From: Eubacteriales bacterium
GTDB lineage: Bacteria; Bacillota; Clostridia; Oscillospirales; Oscillospiraceae
NCBI GenBank assembly: GCA_030539285.1
Contig: JAUNSH010000002.1
Location: 49,231 to 113,230, forward strand
Direction of reading: 5' to 3'
Length of the DNA stretch: 64,000 bases
Shown: positions 49,730 to 58,084 of the stretch, in pieces
How positions within the stretch are numbered: position 1 is the stretch's first letter
How the letters are laid out: every line of letters starts with the position of its first letter
Program-made: the position numbers and the translations under genes
Notes under the pieces: generated by a model
What the model was told of the DNA's origin: nothing
What the model saw: the letters and a program-made list of their open reading frames with translations, nothing else
The model's database searches: none

Positions 49730-50538
49730 TGGCACGGGATGCAAAAGACCACCGACTTTACAAAAACAAAACCACCCTGACGGTGTATCTGGTGCTGCGG
49801 GGACTGATCATCTTCATCCTGATCCGGGCGGTGCTGCGGCGGGAGTATCAGAGCGTATTCCTGTGCGCCCTGTCGCTGGTGCTGATGATCATGCCCAGCA
49901 TCATCTCCCGGCGGCTGAAGATCGTGCTGCCGGACACGCTGGAAATTGTCATCTTACTGTTTATTTTCGCGGCGGAAATTCTGGGGGAGCTGAACAGCTT
50001 CTACGTCCGGGTGCCCCACTGGGACACCATGCTGCACACCATCAACGGCTTCCTCTGCGCCGCCATCGGCTTCGCACTGGTGGACATGATGAACCGCAAC
50101 GACCAGTTCACCTTCCAGCTGTCGCCGCTGTATCTGGCCATCGTCTCCTTCTGCTTTTCCATGACGGTGGGCGTGCTGTGGGAGTTCTTTGAATTCAGCG
50201 GCGACTATTTTCTGGGCATGGATATGCAGAAGGACACCATTGTGAATGCCATCCACTCGGTGAACCTGGATCCCACCATGACCAACACCGTCATCCATGT
50301 CCGGGACATTGCCGATGTGATCGTGGTGCATTCCGACGGCACCCAGCAGGCCCTGGGCCTGGGGGGCTATCTGGACATCGGCATCATCGACACCATGAAG
50401 GACCTGTTCGTGAACTTCATCGGCGCGGTGGTATTTTCCTTCATCGGCTACTTCTATGTCAAGAAGAAGGGGCAGGGAAAGGTTGCCCACCGGTTCATTC
50501 CCAAGGTGGAGCTCCCGGAGGAGCAGATCGAATCATAG
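49729..50538 (+). CDS. YjdF/DUF2238-like membrane protein
   Basis: A 269-residue membrane protein with about six hydrophobic segments. Conserved polar positions inside the membrane region, WDTMLHTINGFLCAAIGFAL and SMTVGVLWEFFEFSGD (His and paired Glu), match the DUF2238/YjdF pattern. The C-terminus is cytoplasmic and basic. It overlaps the DUF3786 stop codon, so the two are translated together. Function unknown. Confidence 0.75.
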   Translation: MARDAKDHRLYKNKTTLTVYLVLRGLIIFILIRAVLRREYQSVFLCALSLVLMIMPSIISRRLKIVLPDTLEIVILLFIFAAEILGELNSFYVRVPHWDTMLHTINGFLCAAIGFALVDMMNRNDQFTFQLSPLYLAIVSFCFSMTVGVLWEFFEFSGDYFLGMDMQKDTIVNAIHSVNLDPTMTNTVIHVRDIADVIVVHSDGTQQALGLGGYLDIGIIDTMKDLFVNFIGAVVFSFIGYFYVKKKGQGKVAHRFIPKVELPEEQIES

Positions 50539-50545
50539 AAAAGAA

Positions 50546-50585
50546 TGTCATTGCGAACCGGCACCCATGCCGGTTCGCAATGACA
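50546..50585. terminator. Bidirectional terminator between convergent genes
   Basis: TGTCATTGCGAACCGGCA pairs with TGCCGGTTCGCAATGACA (18 bp, 4-base loop), with AAAAGAA before and TATTTTT after. It serves the genes ending at 50538 (plus) and 50591 (minus). Confidence 0.85.
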
Positions 50586-50590
50586 TATTT

Positions 50591-50956
50591 TTACGGTTTG
50601 CCGAAGGTGATTTCCGGGTGGCTGGATTGCAGGAATTCCAGCAGCGCGGCGGCTTTTTTCTCGATGTCGTCGCCGATGTACAGTTCCAGCTCCGTGCCGT
50701 CCTTGAGGATCAGCACCAGCTTTTCCATGATGAAGCTGTTGCCGCCGCAGCAGAGCTTACCGTAGACCGGCTCCACCCGGCGGAAGATCCGCTGGACCTG
50801 GGACAGGGGGACGGCGTACCAGCGCAGCCCTGAGCGCCAGAAGACCACGGTCTGTCCGGGCCGCACCCAGCCGTAATCCTGACCGGCGGCAAATTCCGCG
50901 TCCAGAGCGGGGGTTTCCTTCTTTTTGTAAACATATGGTTTTAAGTTGACTGCCAT
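50591..50956 (-). CDS. Conserved hypothetical protein
   Basis: A 121-residue soluble protein starting MAVNLKPYVYKKKETPALDA, with a beta-rich middle (VVFWRSGLRWYAVPLSQVQR, then IMEKLVLILKDGTELELYIG) and a C-terminal helix. The pattern of strands plus a closing helix resembles PH-like domains, but I do not recognise the family. GGAGGGAATC lies before the ATG. It stands alone on the minus strand. Confidence 0.65.
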   Translation of the reverse strand: MAVNLKPYVYKKKETPALDAEFAAGQDYGWVRPGQTVVFWRSGLRWYAVPLSQVQRIFRRVEPVYGKLCCGGNSFIMEKLVLILKDGTELELYIGDDIEKKAAALLEFLQSSHPEITFGKP

Positions 50957-51176
50957 GGTGATTCCCTCCGTTTTTCGTGTTGTTATTCTGTGGTTTTATT
51001 ATACCGCAGCCATCCGTTTTTTCCGTGATTTGGTCACAAAGCCGCCGGCGGCCTGACCCGTGCCGGCTCCTGTTTCTTTGAGCGGCTGCGTGCTCCGCTT
51101 TACAGCGGCGATTTCTTAACACTCCTTGAATTTTTCTTGAATTATGCCGTTAGGACTGGAACTTTTCCCGCAGTTA

Positions 51177-51185
51177 TGGTATACT
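51177..51185 (+). promoter_or_regulatory. Extended -10 promoter of the U32 peptidase gene
   Basis: TGGTATACT, an extended -10 (TGn-TATACT), about 46 bases before the ATG. No good -35 box is present at 17 bases. The rest of 50957-51231 holds no gene. Confidence 0.5.
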
Positions 51186-51231
51186 GTGCGCAAGTATACG
51201 ATGCGTAAGGATACGAAACGGAGAGAAGACT

Positions 51232-53316
51232 ATGCTGGAATTATTGGCTCCCGCCGGTTCTATGGAAGCCCTGCGTGCCGCGGTGCAGAACGGCGCCAAC
51301 GCGGTTTACCTGGGCGTGGGAAATCTGAACGCCCGCCAGAGCGCGAAAAACTTTACCCCCCAGACCCTGGTGGACGCGGTGAAATACTGCCACGTCCGGG
51401 GCGTGGAGGTGCACCTGACCCTGAACACCCTGGTGTCCGACCGGGAGATGAAGGAGGCGGCGGAGCTGATCCGCCACGCCGCCCAGAACAATATCGACGC
51501 CTTTATCGTGCAGGATCTGGGTGTGGTGCAGCTGTGCCGCCAGATCGCTCCCCATATCCCCGTCCACGGCTCCACGCAGATGACCGTCCACTCCCTGCCG
51601 GGGGTGCAGCTGTGCGCCGCCATGGGGTTAAAGCGGGTGGTCCTCAGCCGGGAGCTGAGCCGGGAAGAAATTTCGTATATCTGCGCCAACTCTCCCATTG
51701 AGATCGAGGTCTTCGTCCACGGCGCCCTGTGCATGTGCTACAGCGGACAGTGCTACCTGTCTTCCGCCATCGGCGGCCGCTCCGGTAACCGGGGCCGCTG
51801 CGCCCAGCCCTGCCGCCAGAGCTACGGCTATGGCCGCTGGGAGGAAAAATACCCCCTGAGCCTGAAGGACAACTGCCTTGTCCACTATTTGCAGGAGCTG
51901 GAAAATATGGGCGTGGCCTCCGTCAAGCTGGAAGGCCGGATGAAGAAGCCTGAGTACGTGGCCACCGTCACCGCCGTGTACCGCAAGGCCATGGACGACA
52001 AACAGGTGACCCGACCCATGATGGACGCTCTGATGACGGCCTTCAACCGGCAGGGCTTCACCGACGGCTACTACACCAGCCGGGTGGATAAGAAAATGTT
52101 CGGCGTTCGGCAGGACACCCGGGACGATCCCCAGTGGCTTCAGGCCGCCCGGCAGTCCTTTGAAGCCGGTGAGACGCAATTGGTGGATTTGAAGTTCCGG
52201 GCTGTTGTCACTGTAGACGGCAGCTCCCTCACCGCCACCGACCCGGAGGGCCGCACCTGCACCGTGCCCGGTCCCCGGCCGGAACGGGCCATCAATATGG
52301 CCCTGACCGGGGAAATGCTGGCCCAGCGGGTGGCGAAAACCGGCGGCACCCCCTACCGCTGCGCGGAGGTGCGCACCAGAGTGGACCCGGGTCTCATTAT
52401 CTCCGCCGCCGCCATCAACGCCATGCGGCGGGACGTGCTGAATCAGCTCACCGCTCTGCGGGCACGGCGGGAGGACCGCCCCATCCGCCAGCCCAAGGCT
52501 GTGCCGGATTACAAGGGGCCAAAGGACCTGCCCGGTCTGACGGTGCAGGTCACCACAAGGGAGCAGTTGACCCCCAACCTGCTGAATTCCGAAACCGCCA
52601 TGCTCTATGTACCCCTGCATATTCTCACTGCCGACCCGGATATGACCCTTCGTCTGGTCCAGCGGGGACGGCTGGCAGTTGCTCTGCCCCGGATTGTTCA
52701 TGACGGGGAAATGCCCAAGCTGAAAAAGGACCTGGCGCTTTTGCAGAGCCTCGGTGTCCGTCACGCGCTGGTGGGCAATCTGGGCCTGCTTGGTCCCGTC
52801 CGGGAGGCAGGCATGAAGATCCACGGCGATTTCGGTCTGAATATCTACAACTCCGCTTCCATGAACGTGCTGCGCTCGTTGGAAGTAACCTCCGCCACGG
52901 TGAGCTTTGAAATGACCCTGCCCCAGATCCGGGACCTGAGCAAGGCGGTGAACGCCGAGATCATCGCCTACGGGCGTCTGCCCCTGATGGTCACGGAGCA
53001 CTGTCTCATCCAGGGCCGCACTGGCGAGTGCACCTGCCACCTGGGCGGCATCACCAAGCTGACCGACAAAACCGGCGCGGAATTTCCCATTATCCGGGAC
53101 GGCGACAGCTGCCGCAGCGTGCTGCTCAACGGCAAAAAGCTCAGCTGGCTGGACCGGCAGGACGACCTTGCCAAGCTGGGCGTCTGGGCCATCCGGCTGT
53201 CCTTCACCACGGAAAACGCCAGGGAAGTGGACAGAATTCTGGAAGATTATCTGAATCCCACCCCCTTCGACCCGGGCGCTTGTACCAGAGGATTGTATTT
53301 GCGCGGTGTCGAATAA
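51232..53316 (+). CDS. Peptidase U32 family protein (RlhA/TrhP-like)
   Basis: A 694-residue protein. The N-terminal U32 domain has LLAPAGSMEALRAAVQNGAN, then VHGSTQMTVHS and the Cys-containing signature FVHGALCMCYSGQCYLSS with GNRGRCAQPCRQSYG, whose Cys residues bind an Fe-S cluster in characterised relatives. The later region (about 330-450) suits the collagenase-like DUF3656 insertion, and a C-terminal Cys motif GRTGECTCHLGG follows. Family members hydroxylate tRNA or 23S rRNA (TrhP, RlhA) rather than act as proteases. GGAGAGAAGACT precedes the ATG. Confidence 0.9.
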   Translation: MLELLAPAGSMEALRAAVQNGANAVYLGVGNLNARQSAKNFTPQTLVDAVKYCHVRGVEVHLTLNTLVSDREMKEAAELIRHAAQNNIDAFIVQDLGVVQLCRQIAPHIPVHGSTQMTVHSLPGVQLCAAMGLKRVVLSRELSREEISYICANSPIEIEVFVHGALCMCYSGQCYLSSAIGGRSGNRGRCAQPCRQSYGYGRWEEKYPLSLKDNCLVHYLQELENMGVASVKLEGRMKKPEYVATVTAVYRKAMDDKQVTRPMMDALMTAFNRQGFTDGYYTSRVDKKMFGVRQDTRDDPQWLQAARQSFEAGETQLVDLKFRAVVTVDGSSLTATDPEGRTCTVPGPRPERAINMALTGEMLAQRVAKTGGTPYRCAEVRTRVDPGLIISAAAINAMRRDVLNQLTALRARREDRPIRQPKAVPDYKGPKDLPGLTVQVTTREQLTPNLLNSETAMLYVPLHILTADPDMTLRLVQRGRLAVALPRIVHDGEMPKLKKDLALLQSLGVRHALVGNLGLLGPVREAGMKIHGDFGLNIYNSASMNVLRSLEVTSATVSFEMTLPQIRDLSKAVNAEIIAYGRLPLMVTEHCLIQGRTGECTCHLGGITKLTDKTGAEFPIIRDGDSCRSVLLNGKKLSWLDRQDDLAKLGVWAIRLSFTTENAREVDRILEDYLNPTPFDPGACTRGLYLRGVE

Positions 53317-53320
53317 AAAA

Positions 53321-53541
53321 GCCTTCCCCTCCGGGGAAGGTACCCCCGCAGGGGGCGGATGAGGGTCGGCGAAGCCGCAGGCTCCCCTTCTAGGGGAGCT
53401 GTCAGCGTCAGCTGACTGAGGGGTGCTGTATCTCTCCAAAGGAAACCCCTCAGTCAAAAATCAAAGATTTTTGCCAGCTCCCCTGCAATGGGAGCCAAGC
53501 AGCACGGCTTCGCCGTGCCACCTTCCCCCAGGGGAAGGCTT
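53321..53541. repeat. Two composite CTTCCCC repeats in tandem
   Basis: Between the U32 gene and maf. It begins CCTTCCCCTCCGGGGAAGG and ends CCTTCCCCCAGGGGAAGG, with an internal CTCCCCTTCTAGGGGAGCT stem near 53383-53401 and its partner later. AAAAATCAAAGATTTTTGCC is shared with the repeat at 48938. It is noncoding. Confidence 0.8.
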
Positions 53542-53558
53542 TTGAGAAAGGAAACTCT

Positions 53559-54134
53559 ATGCAACTGATTTTAGCCTCCGGCTCTCCCCGGAGAAAGGAA
53601 CTTCTGGGCCTGTTCAAGGTGCCCTTTATCGTCCGGGCGGCGGACATCGATGAAACCATGGACAAAAGCAAGGCCCCCTTTGACGAGGTGGCCCGGGTCA
53701 GCCGCCTGAAAGCGCTGGCAGTCCCTCGTGAAGAAGATGACATCGTCATCGCGGCGGACACCATCGTGGTCTGCGGTGGTGCCGTACTGGGCAAGCCCCA
53801 CAGCCGCCAGGAGGCCGTTTCCATGCTGGAACGCCTTTCCGGGCGGGACCATCAGGTCATGACCGGCTGCACCGTTATTCGGGGTGAAAAAACCGAGACC
53901 TTCACTGAGGTCACGGATCTGCACTTCCGTCCCCTGAGTGAAGCCGAGATCGTCCGGTACGTGGACACCGGCGAACCCATGGACAAGGCCGGGGCCTACG
54001 GCATTCAGGGCGGTGCGGCGCTGTTCTGTGAGAAGATCGTGGGCGATTACTACAATGTTATGGGGCTTCCCGTGTGCCGCCTGGGTCAGGTGCTGCGCAG
54101 GGTCGCCCCGGAGATCATGGAGGATACCCAATGA
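53559..54134 (+). CDS. maf: Maf-type nucleoside triphosphate pyrophosphatase
   Basis: A 191-residue Maf protein: N-terminal LILASGSPRRKELLGLF phosphate-binding loop, the AADTIVVCGGAVLGKP motif, then GRDHQVMTGCTVI and GAYGIQGGAALFCEKIVGDY. These enzymes hydrolyse dTTP, UTP or modified pyrimidine nucleotides and are linked to division and septum control. GAGAAAGGAAAC precedes the ATG. It overlaps the mreC start by 4 bases, and the order maf-mreC-mreD is the usual Firmicutes one (without mreB here). Confidence 0.94.
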   Translation: MQLILASGSPRRKELLGLFKVPFIVRAADIDETMDKSKAPFDEVARVSRLKALAVPREEDDIVIAADTIVVCGGAVLGKPHSRQEAVSMLERLSGRDHQVMTGCTVIRGEKTETFTEVTDLHFRPLSEAEIVRYVDTGEPMDKAGAYGIQGGAALFCEKIVGDYYNVMGLPVCRLGQVLRRVAPEIMEDTQ

Positions 54135-55054
54135 GAAACCTGTTCACCAGTAAAATCGCCATTATTCTGGTAATTGCGCTGATCCTGGCCATCGTGCTTT
54201 CCATTTTCGGCGGCATCACCAACCGGAATCCCCTGGATCTGGCGGTGCAGGGCGCCCTGACCCCCATCCGGGCCGCCGCCACCGCGTTGACCTCCATGGC
54301 CGAAAAATACTATGGCTATATGTTCCGCTATGAGGCTCTGGCGGCGGAAAATGAAGTGCTGAGAAAGCAGATCGCGGAGATGGAGGACACCGCCCGTCAG
54401 GCGGAATCCGTTTCCCGTGAAAACCAGCGTCTGCGCAAGAGCATAAACCTGCTGGAGACCCACGAGGACTACAAGCTGGTGGATGCCTATATTATCGGCT
54501 GGAGCTCCAGCGACTGGGAAAACACCCTGACCATCAACCGGGGCACCAACTCCGGCATCCAGAGGAATATGTGCGCTGTGACGGAAAACGGCGAAGTGGT
54601 GGGCCTGGTCACCGACGTAGGCCTGAACTACGCCGAGGTCACCACCATCCTGGACTCCACGCTGGAGATCTCCGGCACCATCGCCTCCTCCGGCTATAAC
54701 GGCATGGTCCGCGGCGGCTATATCGACGGCAGCGAGACCCTGCTGCAAATGAATTATCTGCCCTCCGCCGCCATCATCCGCAACAAGGAGCAGGTGGTGA
54801 CCTCCGGCTCCACCGTGTATCCCCGGGGCCTGATCATGGGCAACGTTGTGGACGCGGGCTTTGAAGAGACCGGCATCGCCAAGTACGCCCTGCTGGATCC
54901 CGCCGCGGAGATCAGTTCTCTGGAGCAGATCTTCATCATCACCGAATACACCACCGAAGCTGTGACCAGCTCCACCACGGCCACCGAGGGCACCACTGAG
55001 GAAACCCAGCCCGCCGTAGAGGAGACCACCGAGCCTGTAGGCGGCTTCGGCTAA
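54131..55054 (+). CDS. mreC: Rod shape-determining protein MreC
   Basis: A 307-residue protein with one N-terminal membrane segment (IAIILVIALILAIVLSIF), a coiled coil (about 65-110, EVLRKQIAEMEDTARQAE) and the periplasmic-type beta domains with IQRNMCAVTENGEVVGLVTD and the VTSGSTVYPRGLIMGNV motif. The last 35 residues are Thr/Glu-rich and disordered. MreC links MreD and PBP2 in the elongasome. It overlaps maf (ATGA). Confidence 0.93.
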   Translation: MRNLFTSKIAIILVIALILAIVLSIFGGITNRNPLDLAVQGALTPIRAAATALTSMAEKYYGYMFRYEALAAENEVLRKQIAEMEDTARQAESVSRENQRLRKSINLLETHEDYKLVDAYIIGWSSSDWENTLTINRGTNSGIQRNMCAVTENGEVVGLVTDVGLNYAEVTTILDSTLEISGTIASSGYNGMVRGGYIDGSETLLQMNYLPSAAIIRNKEQVVTSGSTVYPRGLIMGNVVDAGFEETGIAKYALLDPAAEISSLEQIFIITEYTTEAVTSSTTATEGTTEETQPAVEETTEPVGGFG

Positions 55055-55064
55055 GGAGCGCGCT

Positions 55065-55721
55065 ATGGCTGAAAAGAAGAAACGCCGCCCTGCTCCCAGG
55101 GCAAAGGAGCGTACCCTGACGGAACTGTTCCGCAGTAATAAGCGGAGCACCCGAAACGAGTTCCGGCCCGACCCCGCCGCCTCTACCTGGCTGAAGACCC
55201 GGAAGCTGACCCGCCAGCAAAGGCTGCGGCTGGTCAGGTGGCTGCTGTACGCCCTGATCGTGGTGATGAGCCTGGTCATTCAGGACGTGATCCTGAGCCA
55301 GATGCGCCTGTTTGGAGCCACCACCGATCTGGCTGTGGGGGCCATCCTGCTGATCACCGTCATTGAGGGCACCGATGTGGGCAGCCTGTTCGTCCTCATC
55401 GCCTCCTCGCTGTATTGGTTCTCCGGCTCCGCGCCTACGCCCATCTGCATCATCCTGATCACCGCCTTTGGCATCGGCGCCACTATGTTCCGGCAGATGT
55501 ACTGGCACCGCAGCCGGGGTACCCTGACGCTGTGCGCCTGCCTTGCCCTGACGGCCTATGAGCTGGGGCTGTTCGTCACAGGCGTCATGCAGGGACTGAC
55601 CTACTGGGGAAGACTCCCCTCCTTCCTGCTGACAAGCTTGTATACCTGTTTGATTATGATCCCAATGTATTCTCTGGTCTATAAGACCGGCCTGATTGGA
55701 GGTAACACATGGAAAGAGTAA
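55065..55721 (+). CDS. mreD: Rod shape-determining protein MreD
   Basis: A 218-residue membrane protein with a basic N-terminal tail of about 60 residues and five or six hydrophobic segments (LLYALIVVMSLVIQDVILSQ onward). The size of the segments and its place between mreC and a PBP2 gene identify MreD. AAGGAGCGC precedes the ATG. The last 13 bases overlap mrdA. The long charged N-terminus (KKKRRPAPRAKERT) is more extended than in model MreD proteins. Confidence 0.85.
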   Translation: MAEKKKRRPAPRAKERTLTELFRSNKRSTRNEFRPDPAASTWLKTRKLTRQQRLRLVRWLLYALIVVMSLVIQDVILSQMRLFGATTDLAVGAILLITVIEGTDVGSLFVLIASSLYWFSGSAPTPICIILITAFGIGATMFRQMYWHRSRGTLTLCACLALTAYELGLFVTGVMQGLTYWGRLPSFLLTSLYTCLIMIPMYSLVYKTGLIGGNTWKE

Positions 55722-57880
55722 GCCGCGTTCGCGCGGGTGTGTTTCTGGGACTGTTCGCCTTTATTCTGATGCTGTACTCCTTTAAGCTCTTTAAGCTTCA
55801 GATCATCGATACCAAGGGCGATACCGATAATACCCAGGTCTACAGTACCATTACCACTGTCCGCGCGTCCCGGGGCGATATTCTGGACCGCAACGGTAAC
55901 GTTTTGGTGGGCAACCGGGCTTCCTACAACCTGGTGTTCAACCACTACGTCATCACATCCAACTCCAACTGCAACCAGGCTCTCTACGATCTGGTGCAGA
56001 AGTGCAAGGAACTGGGCATCACCTACTCCGACCACTTCCCCGTATCCGCGTCCCGCCCCTTTACCTACACGCTCACCGAGATGACCACCTCCTGGCAGAA
56101 TAACTTCCAATTGTTCATGGTGGACCGGGGTCTGGACTCGGATATCACCGCCCCGCTGCTGGTGGAGAAGATGCGCACCCGCTACTCCATTCCCGACACT
56201 TGGTCTGACGAAGATGCCCGGGCCGTCATCGGCTTTCGGTACGAGTTCGACCTGCGCGGCATCACCAACCTTCCCACCTACACCTTCCTGGAGGACGTCA
56301 CCGACCAGCAGCTGTCCGCCATTCTGGAGCTGAACACCCCCGGCCTGAACGTTGAGGCCTCCACCGTCCGGGAATACCACACCAAGTACGCCGCCCATAT
56401 CCTGGGCTATCTTGGCGGCATGAACGACAGCCAGTGGGCCGAATACAAGGATCAGGGCTACTCCATGGACGCTAAGGTGGGTCAGACTGGCTTCGAGCTG
56501 GCCTTTGAAGAGTACCTCCACGGCATCGACGGCACCCGCTACGACGAAGTCAACAAGGACGGCGCCACCACCAAGTCCTACTATACCAAGGACCCTGTCG
56601 CCGGCAGCAGCGTGGAGACCACCATCGACATCAAGATTCAGGAAGTCGCCGAAAAAGCCCTGGACGAAGTCATGCACAACATCACTGATCCAGAGCAGAA
56701 CACCTCCGAGGGCGACAACACTGGCCTGGATGCCGAGGGCGCGGCGGTGGTTGTCATGGAGTGCCAGACCGGCAAGATCCTGGCCTGCGCCAGCTACCCT
56801 ACCTACAACCTGGCCACCATGTACGAGGACTGGAACGATATCATGAACGATCCCCTGAAGCCCTTCTTCAACCGGGCCTTTGGCGCGGAATACCCTCCCG
56901 GCTCCTCCTTCAAGATGTGCACCCTGATCTCTGCCATGGAGCACTACAGTAAGACGCTGGAAAGGAACTGTCTGCTGTACGGTGAACGGATCGAAGATAA
57001 AGGCGTATACACCAAGTACGAAGGCTTTGCTCCCACGTGCCTGGCCTGGACCTCTGGCCACTTCGTGCACACCGCCTACGATGGCACCCCCGGCGGCATC
57101 GATGCCACCGATGCCCTGTGCTATTCCTGCAACTATTTCTTCTACGAGCTGGGTGACCGAAACAACGAGGAAAACATGATCGAGACCTGTGAGGCCCTGG
57201 GTCTGGGCGTGCCCACCGGCATCGAGCTGGTGGAGAAAACCGGACGCATCAACTCCACCGAGGTCAAGCGGGAGATCTACGGCTCCGGTGTCAACGGCAA
57301 CTTCTCCGTGGGCGACCGTATCCTGGGCGCCATCGGTCAGGGCGAAAACCGGTTCACCCCCCTGCAGCTTTGCGTCTACGCCTCCACCCTTGCCAACAAG
57401 GGCACCCGGATGAAGGCCACCTTCCTGAGCCGTGTGGTGTCCTCCGACTACCGCACCCTGATCAAGGAGAATCAGCCGGAGATCATGAACCAGCTGGAAA
57501 TGGCCCCCACCACAATTGAGAGCTACTGGCAAGGTATGCGCAAGGTCATCACCCAGATGGGCGGCACCGCCACCGCCTACTTCGGCGGCCCCAAGGATCT
57601 GTACGGAGAGGGCGACGGCGTGTGGGCCTTGAAGGACGAGGTCATCGTCTACGCCAAGACCGGCACCGCCGAGCACGCCTCCCTTGGTTCCGACCACGGC
57701 GCGTTCATCTGCTTCTCCCACCGCAAGGACGAGACCCAGCCCGACATTGCCGTGGCCATCTACGGCGAGAAAGTGGCCCACGGTTCCTTGCTGGCCCCTG
57801 TGGCAGAGCAGATCCTGCTGAGCTACTACGAAATGGACGCCGCCAGCGAAGTCACCGCCTTCGAAAATCAGGCAGGCTAA
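55709..57880 (+). CDS. mrdA: Penicillin-binding protein 2 (elongasome transpeptidase)
   Basis: A 723-residue class B PBP. One N-terminal membrane anchor (VFLGLFAFILMLYSFKLF) is followed by the dimerisation domain with RASRGDILDRNGNVLVGNRA and the transpeptidase domain. The SxxK motif is Ser399-x-x-Lys402 in PPGSSFKM, SxN is in CYSCNYFFY and KTG is in YAKTGTAEHAS. It cross-links peptidoglycan during sidewall growth with MreC and MreD. Its ATG lies inside the mreD end (TTGGAGGTAACAC site). A terminator follows. Confidence 0.94.
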   Translation: MERVSRVRAGVFLGLFAFILMLYSFKLFKLQIIDTKGDTDNTQVYSTITTVRASRGDILDRNGNVLVGNRASYNLVFNHYVITSNSNCNQALYDLVQKCKELGITYSDHFPVSASRPFTYTLTEMTTSWQNNFQLFMVDRGLDSDITAPLLVEKMRTRYSIPDTWSDEDARAVIGFRYEFDLRGITNLPTYTFLEDVTDQQLSAILELNTPGLNVEASTVREYHTKYAAHILGYLGGMNDSQWAEYKDQGYSMDAKVGQTGFELAFEEYLHGIDGTRYDEVNKDGATTKSYYTKDPVAGSSVETTIDIKIQEVAEKALDEVMHNITDPEQNTSEGDNTGLDAEGAAVVVMECQTGKILACASYPTYNLATMYEDWNDIMNDPLKPFFNRAFGAEYPPGSSFKMCTLISAMEHYSKTLERNCLLYGERIEDKGVYTKYEGFAPTCLAWTSGHFVHTAYDGTPGGIDATDALCYSCNYFFYELGDRNNEENMIETCEALGLGVPTGIELVEKTGRINSTEVKREIYGSGVNGNFSVGDRILGAIGQGENRFTPLQLCVYASTLANKGTRMKATFLSRVVSSDYRTLIKENQPEIMNQLEMAPTTIESYWQGMRKVITQMGGTATAYFGGPKDLYGEGDGVWALKDEVIVYAKTGTAEHASLGSDHGAFICFSHRKDETQPDIAVAIYGEKVAHGSLLAPVAEQILLSYYEMDAASEVTAFENQAG

Positions 57881-57891
57881 GAAACAACACA

Positions 57892-57917
57892 GCGCCGAAC
57901 CAGTTTGGTTCGGCGCC
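57892..57917 (+). terminator. Terminator after mrdA
   Basis: GCGCCGAACC pairs with GGTTCGGCGC around a short loop, 11 bases after the stop codon. The T tract is weak (CCATTATAAA). Confidence 0.6.
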
Positions 57918-57933
57918 GTACCATTATAAAATG

Positions 57934-58074
57934 CCTTCCCCTTTGGGGAAGGTGGCCGAGCGTAAGCGAGGTCGGAAGAGGTGTCCCACACGCATTCTCT
58001 CAGGTCGAAATGTCAACGCAGCATTGCCTCTTCCGTCTCGCCTTCGGCGATCCACCTTCCCCAAAGGGGAAGGC
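57934..58074. repeat. Composite CTTCCCC repeat
   Basis: About 140 bases bounded by CCTTCCCCTTTGGGGAAGG and CCTTCCCCAAAGGGGAAGG. Inner arms GAGCGTAAGCGAGGTCGGAAGAG and a complementary stretch near 58030 make it a long imperfect palindrome between the convergent mrdA and ADP-ribosylglycohydrolase-like genes. Confidence 0.8.
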
Positions 58075-58084
58075 TTTTTGCCGC

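Noticed and set aside
51628-53457. A 609-residue minus-strand open frame
   Set aside because: Antisense to the U32 peptidase gene, whose motifs are unmistakable.
55679-57991. A 770-residue minus-strand open frame
   Set aside because: Antisense to mrdA, with shadow-type composition and no ribosome binding site.
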